Positions 8,409-17,086 of a stretch of 64,000 nucleotides of DNA are shown here, piece after piece; the first letter of the stretch is position 1; each line of letters opens with the position of its first letter. The notes below the pieces were generated by a model. The model saw only the letters and a list, made by a program, of their open reading frames with translations, was not told the origin of the DNA and did no database searches. A program made the translations under genes and the position numbers. The stretch comes from Pseudogemmobacter humi (GTDB lineage: Bacteria > Pseudomonadota > Alphaproteobacteria > Rhodobacterales > Rhodobacteraceae): NCBI RefSeq assembly GCF_900609055.1, contig NZ_UXAW01000051.1:186001-250000 (forward strand). The letters are read 5' to 3'.

Positions 8409-10016
8409 CTACTCGGCAGCGAACTGGTTCATGGTGTTGGCATGGCCCCCCGCTTTCAGCGCCCGCTCGCCCGAGACCATCTCTTTGAACGTGTCGCCCA
8501 GATCCGAGCCGACCTCGTGCTGGTGCTTCACCGCCGAGACGCCACGGCGGATTTCCTCGCGCTGCACGGTTTTCACATAGGCCAGCATCTTCTCTTCGCC
8601 GAAATAGCCGCGGCTCAGCTCATCGACCGATTTCGCGGTCAGGTGGAAGGTTGGCAGCGTGATCAGGTTGTGGAAAACGCCGGCGCGGGCCGAGATGTCG
8701 GTCTGGAACCGCTGCAACCGGGCGTCGGCCTCGCGGCCCAGATCGGTCGCGTCGTAATCGGCCTTCATCAGCTCGTTGCCTTCGGGGTAGTCGGTGGCTT
8801 TGATCCGGCCCTCGGCCAGCCATTGCTCGCGGACCTGACGGCGCAGATTCAGCGTCCAGTTGAAGCTGGGCGAGTTGTTGTAGGTCAGTTTCGCATTCGG
8901 CACCGCCTCGCGGATCTCGGCCACCATGCCGGCGATCTCGTCCACGTTCGGGGTGTCGGTCTCGATCCACAGAAGATCGGCGCCGCCTTCGGTCAGGTTG
9001 GCGATGCAATCCTCGATCACCCGCGCGCGGCCGGTGCCCTCTTTGAACGGGAACAACCCGTTCGGCAGGCGGGCGGGTTTCACGAACTCGCCGTCCCGGA
9101 AGATCGCCAGCTCGCCGTCGCGGATCGGGTTTTCCGCGGTGATGGCCTCGGTTTTCAGCCATTTGATATATTCGGCCGCCAGATCGCCCGGGCGCTGGCT
9201 GACCGGCACCTTCTGCGTCAGACCCGCGCCGAGGCTGTCGGTGCGCGCGACGATCACGCCCTCATCCACGCCAAGCTCCTCGAAGGCGAGGCGGCAGGCG
9301 CGCAGCTTCTCGATGAAATCCTCGCGCGGAACGGTGACCTTGCCGTCCTGGTGGCCGCATTGCTTGGCGTCAGAGACCTGGTTCTCGATCTGAAGGCAGC
9401 AGGCGCCGGCCTTGATCAGTTCCTTCGCCAGCAGATAGGTGGCGTGCTCGTTGCCGAAGCCCGCGTCGATATCGGCGATGATCGGCACGACATGGGTCTC
9501 GAACCCGTCGATGGCGGCGATGGCGGCCTGGCGCTCTTCCCCGGTCTTCGCGGCTTTCAGCGCCCGGAACAGGTCGTTGATCGCCACTTCGTCGGCCTGG
9601 CGCAACGAGGTGTAGATCTCGGCGATCAGATCGGCGACGGCGGTTTTCTCGTGCATCGACTGATCGGGCAGATGGCCCCAGCGGTTGCGCAGCCCGGCGA
9701 CCATCCAGCCGGAAAGATAGACATAGGTGCCCTTCGCGGTGCCGCGCATCCGCCTGACCGCCTTGATCATCTGCTGGGCATGAAAGCCCGACCAGCAGCC
9801 AAGGCTCTGGGTGAATTTCGAGGCGTCGGCGTCATAACCGGCCATATCGGCGCGCATGACCTTCGCCATGTCGCGGGCGATGTCGAGATGGCTGTCCCAG
9901 GAGTTTTGCAGCCTGAGCTGCACGATGTCGTCGACCGAGACGCCGCCCGGGGTCTGGCCGGTGGGATAGCGGCGCGACACCTCGCGGTGGAGATCGGCAA
10001 AACTTTTGCGGGCCAT
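8409..10016 (-). CDS. aceA: Isocitrate lyase, large type
   Basis: A 535-aa enzyme that cleaves isocitrate to succinate and glyoxylate. The active-site Cys lies in AKQCGHQDGKVTVP, the form found in the long gammaproteobacterial-type enzymes (about 530 aa) rather than the 430-aa E. coli type. Other family blocks are IADIDAGFGNE and NNSPSFNW. The ATG at 10016 (MARKSFADLHRE) is chosen because AAGGA lies just upstream. It follows aceB by 80 nt on the same strand with a hairpin between them. The large-type enzyme matches the form described in Paracoccus, where a RamB regulator controls it. Confidence 0.93.
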   Translation of the reverse strand: MARKSFADLHREVSRRYPTGQTPGGVSVDDIVQLRLQNSWDSHLDIARDMAKVMRADMAGYDADASKFTQSLGCWSGFHAQQMIKAVRRMRGTAKGTYVYLSGWMVAGLRNRWGHLPDQSMHEKTAVADLIAEIYTSLRQADEVAINDLFRALKAAKTGEERQAAIAAIDGFETHVVPIIADIDAGFGNEHATYLLAKELIKAGACCLQIENQVSDAKQCGHQDGKVTVPREDFIEKLRACRLAFEELGVDEGVIVARTDSLGAGLTQKVPVSQRPGDLAAEYIKWLKTEAITAENPIRDGELAIFRDGEFVKPARLPNGLFPFKEGTGRARVIEDCIANLTEGGADLLWIETDTPNVDEIAGMVAEIREAVPNAKLTYNNSPSFNWTLNLRRQVREQWLAEGRIKATDYPEGNELMKADYDATDLGREADARLQRFQTDISARAGVFHNLITLPTFHLTAKSVDELSRGYFGEEKMLAYVKTVQREEIRRGVSAVKHQHEVGSDLGDTFKEMVSGERALKAGGHANTMNQFAAE

Positions 10017-10048
10017 GGGTTTTCCTTTTCTGACAATGGGATGGGGGA

Positions 10049-10068
10049 TGGCGGGCAGTGGCCCGCCA
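10049..10068 (-). other. aceB-aceA intercistronic hairpin
   Basis: TGGCGGGC (10049-10056), loop agtg, GCCCGCCA (10061-10068), with no T-run. Probably an RNA-stability or partial-attenuation element between aceB and aceA. Confidence 0.45.
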
Positions 10069-10096
10069 AAGGGGGAAAGCGTGCGGACAGGATCCA

Positions 10097-11719
10097 TCAG
10101 TCCAGCGCGTTCAGAAGGTCATAGGCCTGGTCGGTGATGAAATCGGGCAGCACCTCGGCGGTGGCGGCCTCCAGGACCAGGCGCGCGGCGCTGGCGTAGT
10201 GGCCTTTGTGGAAGCCGCCCGGCCCGACGCGGTTCAGGATCGCGACGATCTCTTCCTGGACCAGCGCCGCCAGCCATTCGGCCGAGAGCCGCGCGCTGTC
10301 GCCGTCGGCCAGTTCGACCGTCGTGCCGTGGCGCAGCCATTGCCAGAGCTGCGCGCGGGCGATCTCGGCGGTGGCCATGTCCTCCATCAGCCCCCGGATC
10401 GGTACCGCGCCGCGACCCGAGAGCCATTGCGCAACATATTCGATGGCCACGGCGATGTTGCCGCGCAGCCCGGCCCCGGTCACCTTGCCTTCGTGCGGCT
10501 TCAGCAGCATGGCGGGTTCGATCCGCCAGTCCTGGCGCGGGCGGCGGATCTGGTTCGGCCCCGGCATGGCGGCGTCGAACACCTCCATCGCCACCGGCAC
10601 CAGATCGGGATGGGCGACCCAGGTGCCGTCGTGACCAAGCTCCGCCTCGCGGTTCTTGTCGGCGCGGACCTTCGCGAAAGCCTCCTCCGTCGCCTTCGCA
10701 TCGCCCCGGACCGGGATCGCCGCCGACATGCCGCCCATGGCGTGGATGCCGCGGCGGTGGCAGACCTTGACCAGCCGCGCCGCATAGGTGGCGAGGAAGG
10801 CGCGGTCCATCGTCAGCTGCGCCCGGTCAGGCAGGACATAGGCGGCGTGATTGCGCAGGGTCTTGATATAGCTGAAGATATAATCCCACCGGCCGCAGTT
10901 CAGCCCGGCGATATGGTCGCGCAGCTCCCAGATGATCTCGTCCATCTGGAAGGCGGCGGGCAGGGTTTCGATCAGCACGGTGGCCTTGATCGTGCCCGGC
11001 TCCAGCCCGGTCTCTCCTTGCGCGAACAGGAAGACATCGTTCCAGAACCGCGCCTCGTCGTGGCTCTCGATCTTGGGCAGGTAGAAGAACGGCCCGCGCC
11101 CGGTGGCGGCCAGCGCCCGGCCGCAATGGAAGATCAGCAGCCCGAAGTCGAACAGCGCCGCCGAGACCGGCTGGCCGCCGGTCAGCACATTGGCCTCGGT
11201 CATATGCAGCCCGCGCGGGCGGGGGATCAGCAGCGCCGGGTTACGACCGACGAGATAGCATTTGCCGGTTTTCGGATCGTCGTATTCCAGCGTGCCGTCG
11301 CGATAATCCAGCATATTGGCGTGGCCGGCGATGATATTGGTGAAGCCGGGGGCGGTGGCGTCCTCGAAATCGGCCATGAACACCTTCGCGCCCGAGTTCA
11401 GCGCGTTGATGATCGTCTTGCGCCCGACCGGGCCGGTGATCTCGACCCGGCGGTCGCGCAGGGCCTCCGGCACCGGGGGCGCCTCCCAGATGCCCTGACG
11501 GATGTCTTTGGTTTCGGGTAGGTAGTCGGGCAGCTCGCCACGGTCGATGCGCTCCTGGCGGCGGGCGCGGGCGATCATCAGCGCATGCAGCCGCAGCCCG
11601 AAACGCGATTGCAGCGCGGCGACGAAGTCCAGCGCGGCAGGGGTCAGAACCTGGGCCACGCCCGGAACCTCGCGCAGGATCACGGCGGAAAGCGGGGTGG
11701 GCGGGCGGTCGAGCGGCAT
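10097..11719 (-). CDS. aceB: Malate synthase A
   Basis: The 540-aa length and blocks such as KVFMADFEDATAP, RPRGLHMTE, IETLPAAFQMDEI and GLNCGRWDYIFSYIK identify malate synthase A rather than the 720-aa G form. It condenses glyoxylate with acetyl-CoA to give malate. The ATG at 11719 has GGAGG 6 nt upstream. It is the promoter-proximal gene of aceB-aceA and diverges from the RamB-like regulator across a 157-bp, unusually AT-rich spacer. Growth on acetate or fatty acids would need both enzymes. Confidence 0.93.
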   Translation of the reverse strand: MPLDRPPTPLSAVILREVPGVAQVLTPAALDFVAALQSRFGLRLHALMIARARRQERIDRGELPDYLPETKDIRQGIWEAPPVPEALRDRRVEITGPVGRKTIINALNSGAKVFMADFEDATAPGFTNIIAGHANMLDYRDGTLEYDDPKTGKCYLVGRNPALLIPRPRGLHMTEANVLTGGQPVSAALFDFGLLIFHCGRALAATGRGPFFYLPKIESHDEARFWNDVFLFAQGETGLEPGTIKATVLIETLPAAFQMDEIIWELRDHIAGLNCGRWDYIFSYIKTLRNHAAYVLPDRAQLTMDRAFLATYAARLVKVCHRRGIHAMGGMSAAIPVRGDAKATEEAFAKVRADKNREAELGHDGTWVAHPDLVPVAMEVFDAAMPGPNQIRRPRQDWRIEPAMLLKPHEGKVTGAGLRGNIAVAIEYVAQWLSGRGAVPIRGLMEDMATAEIARAQLWQWLRHGTTVELADGDSARLSAEWLAALVQEEIVAILNRVGPGGFHKGHYASAARLVLEAATAEVLPDFITDQAYDLLNALD

Positions 11720-11876
11720 GGCATCCTCCGGGGTGACTCGGGTGTAAGGTCACTATGGTAATGTCATGCTGCATGTGCATTATATATTTGTAATCAATGG
11801 GTAATACTGTAAAATCTGTCATGCGCTTACGGCAGTTTTTGTAACTTTTGTCACCAGCGGCAGACAAGGATGGAAG
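11720..11876. promoter_or_regulatory. Divergent aceB/ramB-like promoter region
   Basis: This 157-bp spacer is AT-rich against the GC-rich background. It holds tandem 9-mers TTTTGTAAC and TTTTGTCAC (11837-11854), another TTTGTAA at 11787-11793, and a catgctgcatg palindrome near 11765. The 9-bp tandem layout echoes the repeats at 4117-4139 in front of the other ScfR gene. Confidence 0.5.
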
Positions 11877-13310
11877 ATGGCGCGCGGCGAAAAGCTGATC
11901 ATCGGGCAAAGGCTGCGGGTGCTGCGCCAGTCACTCGGGCTGACCCAGGGCCAGATGGCGGCCGAGCTTGGCGTCTCGGCCAGCTATATCACCCTGATCG
12001 AGGCCGATCAGCGCCCGGCCTCGGCGCGGCTTCTGCTGAAACTGGCCGAGGTCTATGATCTGAACATCGCGGAACTGGCGCCCTCGGCCGATGCGCAGCT
12101 TGCGGCGGATTTCGCGGCGGCGCTGAAGGATCCGGTGCTGGAGGCGGGCGCGTTGTCCAGGGCCGAGACCGAAGCGGTGCTGCAAGCCTCGCCCCGGATC
12201 GCGGCGGCGTTTCTGCGGCTGCACGACCGTTACCGCGAGGCGGTGCTGCGCCCGCTGGCCGAGGACAATCCGATGACCGACCGCGACAAGGTCGAGGCCC
12301 TCAGCGAGGGTTCGCGCCCGGTCGGGGCGGTGCGGGCCTGGTTCTACCGCCACCGCAACCATGTGGACGCGCTGGACCGCGCCGCCGAGGCGCTGGCGGC
12401 GGAACTGGCGCTGCACCGCAACGAGCCGCATGTGGCGCTGTCGGCGCGGCTGTCGGCCCATGGCATCCGCACCCGCATCCTGCCCGCCGACGTGATGGGC
12501 GACCAGCTGCGCCGCTTCGATCTGCACCGCAAAGAGCTGATGCTGTCGGAGCTTTTGCGCCAGTCGAGCCGGCGGTTCCAGATCGGTGTGCTGCTGGCGC
12601 GGCTGGAGCAGGAGGGGCTGATCGCGCGGCTGGTGGAGGATTCGGGCCTGGCCGATCCTGCGGCGGTCAGTCTGCTGCGGGTCAGCCTGGCGAATTATTT
12701 CGCCGCGGCGCTGGTGATGCCCTACGGCCGCTTCCTCGCCGCCTGCGAGGCGACGCGCTATGACGTGGAACTGCTTTCCCACCGTTTCGGCACCAGTTTC
12801 GAGCAGGTCGCGCATCGCATGTCCACGCTGCAACGCGACGGCGCGCGCGGCATTCCCTTCTTCTTCGTGCGGGTGGACCGGGCGGGGAACATCTCGAAAC
12901 GCTTCTCGGCGGGGCGGTTTCCGTTCTCGCGTTTCGGCGGCACCTGTCCGCTGTGGAACATCCACGCCGCTTTCGAGATGCCCGATCAGGTGCAGACCCA
13001 GGTGATCCGCATGCCCGAGGGCGCCAGCTATTTCTCGGTGGCGCGCACGGTGACGCGGGCCGGAGGGATGCAGGGCCAGCCGGCGCAGCGCCTGGCGATC
13101 GGCCTGGGCTGCGACGTGGCCTATGCGCCGCGGCTGATCTACGCCGACGGGATCGACCTGACGCGCATCCGCCCGGTCGAGATCGGGCTGAACTGCTATC
13201 TGTGCGAGCGCCGCGACTGTAGCGCCCGCGCCCATGCCCCGATCAACCGCCCCCTTGCGGTCAACGAGCGCGAACGCAGCCTCGCCATCTTCCGCTTCGG
13301 AGAGGCGTGA
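11877..13310 (+). CDS. ramB: ScfR-family regulator of the glyoxylate bypass (RamB-like)
   Basis: A 477-aa paralogue of the regulator at 2731-4116. It has an XRE helix-turn-helix at residues about 8-65 (RLRVLRQSLGLTQ, SASYITLIEADQ), the middle segment NYFAAALVMPYGRFL with RMSTLQRDGARGIPFFF, and a C-terminal CYLCERRDC motif. It diverges from aceB-aceA, which matches the RamB role in acetate metabolism. The ATG at 11877 is used; an ATG 7 nt upstream is in another frame. The gene symbol follows this context and the family, not a demonstrated orthology. Confidence 0.85.
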   Translation: MARGEKLIIGQRLRVLRQSLGLTQGQMAAELGVSASYITLIEADQRPASARLLLKLAEVYDLNIAELAPSADAQLAADFAAALKDPVLEAGALSRAETEAVLQASPRIAAAFLRLHDRYREAVLRPLAEDNPMTDRDKVEALSEGSRPVGAVRAWFYRHRNHVDALDRAAEALAAELALHRNEPHVALSARLSAHGIRTRILPADVMGDQLRRFDLHRKELMLSELLRQSSRRFQIGVLLARLEQEGLIARLVEDSGLADPAAVSLLRVSLANYFAAALVMPYGRFLAACEATRYDVELLSHRFGTSFEQVAHRMSTLQRDGARGIPFFFVRVDRAGNISKRFSAGRFPFSRFGGTCPLWNIHAAFEMPDQVQTQVIRMPEGASYFSVARTVTRAGGMQGQPAQRLAIGLGCDVAYAPRLIYADGIDLTRIRPVEIGLNCYLCERRDCSARAHAPINRPLAVNERERSLAIFRFGEA

Positions 13311-13386
13311 CGCGACGGCCGGTTCAGGGGCTGGCCGGAACTCTCCGTCCCCGCGCTGCGCCGCTTCCCGCGGCTGCCACCCGAAC

Positions 13387-13414
13387 GGACGGCTCTGTCC
13401 GGGCAGAGCCGTCC
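13387..13414. terminator. Stem-loop downstream of the RamB-like gene
   Basis: An 11-bp perfect stem (GGACGGCTCTG / CAGAGCCGTCC) with a 6-nt loop, lying between convergent genes. There is no T-run on either side, so it is probably a bidirectional 3'-end structure rather than a classical terminator. Confidence 0.45.
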
Positions 13415-13467
13415 GGGGCGGCGGCGCGTGGCCCGCAGGGAGGGGGCGGGCGCGCGCCGCCGTCCGA

Positions 13468-13965
13468 TCAGGCGGCTTCGAGCGCCGCCTGATTGACCGA
13501 GGCATTGGCCAGATCGGTCAGCGCCGTATCCGTCGCCTCTTCTTCGGACAGGGTTTCCTGAAGGATTTTCGCGATCTGCTTCTGGCCGAGCAGCTCGGCC
13601 CAGTTGCGCAGCGTGCCGTAGCGCGAGATTTCGTAATGCTCGACCGCCTGGGCAGAGGCGACGAGGCCCGCGTCCAGCGCCGGGGCGCCTGCGAAGGATT
13701 CCAGCACCTCTTCGCCCTCTTCGATGATGCCCTCGATCGCCGGGCAGGTCTTGCCGCGCGCGGGCTTGCCGAGGATGTCGAACACCTGTTGCAGGCGCTC
13801 GACATGGGTCTGGGTCTCGTCGTGATGCTTCTCGAAAGCCGCGCGCAACTCCGGCGCCCGGGCGCCGCGCGCCATCTTCGGCAGGGCCTTCAGGATCTTG
13901 CGCTCGGCGTAATACACGTCCTTCAGCAGATCGAGGAAAAGATCGTCGAGGGTGCGGGTCTTCAT
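13468..13965 (-). CDS. DUF892 ferritin-like stress protein (YciE/YciF family)
   Basis: The 165-aa product matches the DUF892 family: it starts LDDLFLDLLKDVYYAERKILKALPKM and continues with the HHDETQTHVERLQQVF helix and VEHYEISRYGTL. Glu/His residues on four helices form a ferritin-like fold. These proteins are induced by osmotic and general stress in many bacteria; their biochemical role is unclear. The ATG at 13965 has AGGAG 7 nt upstream. The promoter at 14008-14032 has the EcfG signature, which agrees with the family's stress role. Confidence 0.88.
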   Translation of the reverse strand: MKTRTLDDLFLDLLKDVYYAERKILKALPKMARGARAPELRAAFEKHHDETQTHVERLQQVFDILGKPARGKTCPAIEGIIEEGEEVLESFAGAPALDAGLVASAQAVEHYEISRYGTLRNWAELLGQKQIAKILQETLSEEEATDTALTDLANASVNQAALEAA

Positions 13966-14325
13966 GACATCACTCCTGTGTCTGAGGGGATAGGATCGTG
14001 CGGCAAGAACCCCTGCCGTCGGGGATTGTTCCGCTTATCCGGCGTGGCCGCGGGATGAGCGATTCCCCGCCGGTGCGGCGCATTCCCCGGGCCGGAACCG
14101 CCCCGCCCCCGGATCGCCAGGGAACAATGTCGCCCGGCGCGGCTTTTTAAAGCGTGGCCCGGTCAGGCGAGCACCGCCGGGAATGGCCGGGGGAAAGGCC
14201 GGGAGGCAAGCCGCGCAGCTGTCCGCGGCCAAATGTCGGCGGCGGAGGCCCGCCTTCGTCCGTCTTTCGCGCCGCAGAGCAATGCCCGCATCAACGGCGC
14301 CTTCAGGGCGTCAGGGAGATTACGC
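13966..14325. other. Intergenic region between DUF892 and the sigma factor
   Basis: 360 bp with the leftward EcfG-type promoter at 14008-14032. A rightward GGAAC at 14121-14125 has CTTT 17 nt downstream, a poor match that I do not call. I see no reading frame with believable codon use. Confidence 0.55.
14008..14032 (-). promoter_or_regulatory. EcfG-type promoter for the DUF892 gene
   Basis: Minus strand: GGAAC (14032-14028), 16 nt, GGTT (14011-14008), about 45 nt before the ATG at 13965. Confidence 0.65.
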
Positions 14326-14958
14326 ATGAGCGACCGCATGACCGGCGCCGGGACGAGAGGACCGTCCCCGCCGAACGGCCTGCCGGGAAGGGCCTGGCAG
14401 GGGAAATCCCCGCGGCCGGTGGCGGCGAACGGCAGGCCCCGGGACCGGGGTTTCGCCCGCCGCGAAGACACCGGCTGCAATGAGGAAATCGTCGGTCATA
14501 TCCCGGCCCTGCGCATCTTCGCGCGGTCGCTGTGCCGCAATCCGGTCGAGGCGGATGATCTGGTCCAGGAGACCCTGGTGCGCGCGATCGGGAACATCCG
14601 CCTGTTCCGCACCGGCACCAATCTGCGCGCCTGGCTCTTCACCATCATGCGCAACCGCTTCTATTCCAACTGGGCCAAACGCGCGCGCGAGCGGACCGGC
14701 GACGGTGATTGCGTGTCGTCGATCCCGGTGGCGTCCGGGGACCGGCAGTTCTGGCATATCCGGTTGCAGGAGATGGAGCGCGCGCTGGCCGCCCTGCCGG
14801 TGCATTACCGCGAGACGATCATCCTCGTGGCGGTGCTGGGCGAAAGCTATCTCCAGGCGGCGGAAATCCTCGGCTGCGACATCGGCACGATCAAAAGCCG
14901 GGTGAACCGCGCCCGCGTCGCCCTGCGCGACAGGCTGGGCGATGTGACGCCCGACTGA
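14326..14958 (+). CDS. ECF sigma factor, EcfG-like
   Basis: A 210-aa sigma-70-family protein. A disordered basic N-terminus (about 50 aa) precedes region 2 (IPALRIFARSLCRN...EADDLVQETLVRAIGN) and region 4 (ALPVHYRETIILVAVLGESYLQAAEILGCDIGTIKSRVNRAR). The region 2 and 4 wording resembles EcfG-type general-stress sigma factors. The start at 14326 is chosen for GGGAG 8 nt upstream; longer in-frame starts lack this. No PhyR and no adjacent anti-sigma gene are present, though a NepR-like protein lies 1.6 kb away. Genes on both sides carry EcfG-type promoters, so this sigma factor may be the one that reads them. Confidence 0.82.
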   Translation: MSDRMTGAGTRGPSPPNGLPGRAWQGKSPRPVAANGRPRDRGFARREDTGCNEEIVGHIPALRIFARSLCRNPVEADDLVQETLVRAIGNIRLFRTGTNLRAWLFTIMRNRFYSNWAKRARERTGDGDCVSSIPVASGDRQFWHIRLQEMERALAALPVHYRETIILVAVLGESYLQAAEILGCDIGTIKSRVNRARVALRDRLGDVTPD

Positions 14959-14980
14959 GGGGCGCCCTGCTGAGGTCGCT

Positions 14981-15006
14981 GGAACAAAGCGCCGGCGCCG
15001 CGGGTT
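14981..15006 (+). promoter_or_regulatory. EcfG-type promoter for the SDR gene
   Basis: GGAAC (14981-14985), 17 nt, GGTT (15003-15006), 33 nt before the ATG at 15040. Confidence 0.6.
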
Positions 15007-15039
15007 CCCGGATCAGATCCGAGATCGAGGAGAGACCCG

Positions 15040-16095
15040 ATGCCCGAGCAGCAGCTTCCCCCCGTCACCCCTAATGCCAGCCTGCGCGAACCCGCGCCGG
15101 GCGTGATCGACCAGCGTCAGGGCCAGGTCGATCCGGCCGGACGTCACCGCGAAGACCCCGACGCGCGGCCCGACAGTAATACCAGACAGCCCGGCGGAGG
15201 CGCGGCTCTGGTCGCGGCCCACGGCCACGGCCCGGTGCATCCGCATTATCCGAAGCCGCCGTTCCCCGAGCAGACCCAGGAACTGCCCGGCAGCTTCCGC
15301 CGGATGGAGCCGCGCCCCGATCATGGCGAGGAAAGCTGGCGCGGCGCCGGGCGGCTCGATGGTATGGTGGCGCTGATCACCGGCGGCGACAGCGGCATCG
15401 GCCGCGCCGTCGCCATCGCCTATGCCCGCGAGGGGGCCGATGTGGCGATCTCGTTCCTCGAAGAGACCGAAGACGCCCGCGACACCGCCCGGCTGGTGGA
15501 GGAGGCGGGCCGCCGCGTGCTGTTGCTGCCCGGCGATATCGCCGATCCCGACCATTGCCGAGATATCGTCGCGCAAGTGGTGCGCGGGTTCGGACGGATC
15601 GACATCCTCGTGAACAATGCCGCGCATCAGGAGACCTTCGAGGATCTGGAAAGCATCCCCGACGAGGAATGGCAGCGCACCTTCGCCACCAATATCCATG
15701 CGATGTTCTACCTTGCCAAAGCGGCGGTGCCGCATATGGCGCCGGGCAGCGCGATCATCAACACCGCCTCGATCAACGCCGACAAGCCGAACCCGACGCT
15801 GCTGGCCTATGCCACCACCAAGGGCGCGATCCAGAACTTCACCGGCGGGCTGGCGCAGATGCTGGCCGAACAGGGTATCCGGGTGAACTGCGTCGCGCCC
15901 GGCCCGGTCTGGACGCCGCTGATCCCTGCCAGCATGCCGGGCGGGAAGGTTGCGAAATTCGGCGCGAACTATCCGATGAAGCGCCCGGCGCAGCCGGTGG
16001 AGCTGGCCTCGGCCTATGTGATGCTGGCCGAGCCGATGTCGAGCTATGTCTCGGGCGCGACGCTGGCGGTGACCGGCGGCAAGCCGCTGATCTGA
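15040..16095 (+). CDS. Short-chain dehydrogenase with extended N-terminus
   Basis: A 351-aa SDR. Residues 1-105 are a Pro/Gly/His-rich extension. The Rossmann domain then starts VALITGGDSGIGRAVA (NAD(P) loop), with NNAAHQ, a catalytic Ser in TASIN and the YATTK catalytic Tyr/Lys pair. This layout matches stress-induced glucose/ribitol dehydrogenase-like SDRs (YghA, B. subtilis general stress protein 39). The substrate is unknown. The ribosome site is GAGGAGAG 10 nt before the ATG. An EcfG-type promoter lies directly upstream, so it is likely stress-induced. Confidence 0.85.
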   Translation: MPEQQLPPVTPNASLREPAPGVIDQRQGQVDPAGRHREDPDARPDSNTRQPGGGAALVAAHGHGPVHPHYPKPPFPEQTQELPGSFRRMEPRPDHGEESWRGAGRLDGMVALITGGDSGIGRAVAIAYAREGADVAISFLEETEDARDTARLVEEAGRRVLLLPGDIADPDHCRDIVAQVVRGFGRIDILVNNAAHQETFEDLESIPDEEWQRTFATNIHAMFYLAKAAVPHMAPGSAIINTASINADKPNPTLLAYATTKGAIQNFTGGLAQMLAEQGIRVNCVAPGPVWTPLIPASMPGGKVAKFGANYPMKRPAQPVELASAYVMLAEPMSSYVSGATLAVTGGKPLI

Positions 16096-16113
16096 CGGCA
16101 CGGGTTCCTGCGG

Positions 16114-16139
16114 GGAACAAACCGGGCGGCGGGGGCGTT
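16114..16139 (+). promoter_or_regulatory. EcfG consensus promoter for the small membrane protein
   Basis: GGAAC (16114-16118), 17 nt, CGTT (16136-16139): an exact match to the general-stress consensus, 32 nt before the ATG at 16172. It is the best of the eight in this window. Confidence 0.75.
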
Positions 16140-16171
16140 GGGTCACAGTCCCCGCCGTAAAGGAGTAACCG

Positions 16172-16498
16172 ATGTCCGCCCCCCAGACCAATCTCGACCG
16201 GCAGCGCAAAAGGCATCGCGGGCCGCTGATCGGCATCGCGCTGGTGACGCTGTTCGCGCTGGCGGTGATCGTCTACTGGCTGTTTGAAGAGGTGGCCGGG
16301 TCCGATCCCTCCGCCCCGGCCGGAACCGGGGCAGGCACCGTGAACGAGCCCGCGCAATCCGGGATCCCGGCCGATGCGCTCGGCCCCGAGACGCAGACCG
16401 GCATTCCCGGCACCACGACCGCACCGCCCGCCCCCGCGCCGGAGCCGCAGGAAAGCGCCCCGATGCCGAACACGCCGCAGGAACTGACGCCGGACTGA
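16172..16498 (+). CDS. Single-pass membrane protein with Pro-rich tail
   Basis: 108 aa: a basic N-terminus (NLDRQRKRHRG), one membrane helix at about residues 18-38 (LIGIALVTLFALAVIVYWLF), and a low-complexity Pro/Ala/Gly/Thr tail expected in the periplasm. The ATG has AAGGAG 7 nt upstream. No family recognised. The exact-consensus EcfG promoter upstream makes it a probable member of the general stress response, like the small membrane genes at the left end of the window. Confidence 0.7.
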   Translation: MSAPQTNLDRQRKRHRGPLIGIALVTLFALAVIVYWLFEEVAGSDPSAPAGTGAGTVNEPAQSGIPADALGPETQTGIPGTTTAPPAPAPEPQESAPMPNTPQELTPD

Positions 16499-16525
16499 CG
16501 CTCTGAGGCCGTGGCAGGCGTCAGG

Positions 16526-16852
16526 TCATGCGCGGCCCATTGAGCGCCTGTTCAACAGCCCGAGCCTGGTGTCCGCCGGGCAGATTTTCAGCGCCGGGAT
16601 CCGGGCCTGCCGGCTCCTCAGAAGGTCTTCCGCGCGCTGACGTTCCAGCGCCCCGCCGAGGGCGATGGCCAGCGCGCGGAGCCTGTCTGGAACGGGTTCG
16701 GCCGCGATGGCTGCGATCAGGCAGCGCGTCTCTTCCCGCAACGCATCGGCCCCTTCAGGTCCCGCGGCATCGGCCGGGGGATTTTCCGATGCCCCGATCC
16801 CCTCCCCGATCCCCTCGCGGGCGGGTGATGCGCAGTTTTCGTTCCTGAACAT
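16526..16852 (-). CDS. NepR-like small protein (candidate anti-sigma factor)
   Basis: A 108-aa protein from the ATG at 16852 (MFRNENCASP; GGGA 8 nt upstream). Its core, about residues 38-72, reads LREETRCLIAAIAAEPVPDRLRAL then ALGGALERQR. The EPVPDRL block between two helices is the hallmark of NepR, the anti-sigma factor that holds EcfG until PhyR releases it. The Tyr usually found in the first helix is absent, and the C-terminal 25 residues (ALKICPADTR...) match nothing I know. Its place within 2 kb of an EcfG-like sigma gene and among stress-type promoters supports the reading. It could be a divergent paralogue without sigma-binding activity. Confidence 0.5.
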   Translation of the reverse strand: MFRNENCASPAREGIGEGIGASENPPADAAGPEGADALREETRCLIAAIAAEPVPDRLRALAIALGGALERQRAEDLLRSRQARIPALKICPADTRLGLLNRRSMGRA

Positions 16853-17020
16853 GCCGCATTCCCGGCGGGCTGAAGCCTGCCGGCCCCTGACGGTTTTTTC
16901 CTGGCGGATAATCCGTCCGGGCCGATCATGAATGCTCAAACACGCGGAATGGGGGGTGCCGTCGCCATATGGCGGCCCCGGAAAGTGAGGGGCCACCATG
17001 TCCATCGGCTGTTTCACGGT

Positions 17021-17042
17021 CCCGGGCGGGCACCCGCCCGGG
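17021..17042. terminator. Inverted repeat downstream of sodC
   Basis: CCCGGGCGGG (17021-17030) and CCCGCCCGGG (17033-17042), a nearly continuous 22-bp palindrome 45 nt past the sodC stop, without a T-run. A likely 3'-end structure. The rest of 16853-17086 shows no gene. Confidence 0.45.
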
Positions 17043-17086
17043 AAGGTCTGTCCTGAACCGGGGCGCCGCCGGTTTGTTGCCGCCGC

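Noticed and set aside
14121-14150. Possible EcfG promoter for the sigma gene itself
   Set aside because: GGAAC is present but 17 nt later the sequence is CTTT, not CGTT or GGTT, and the gene is 175 nt away.
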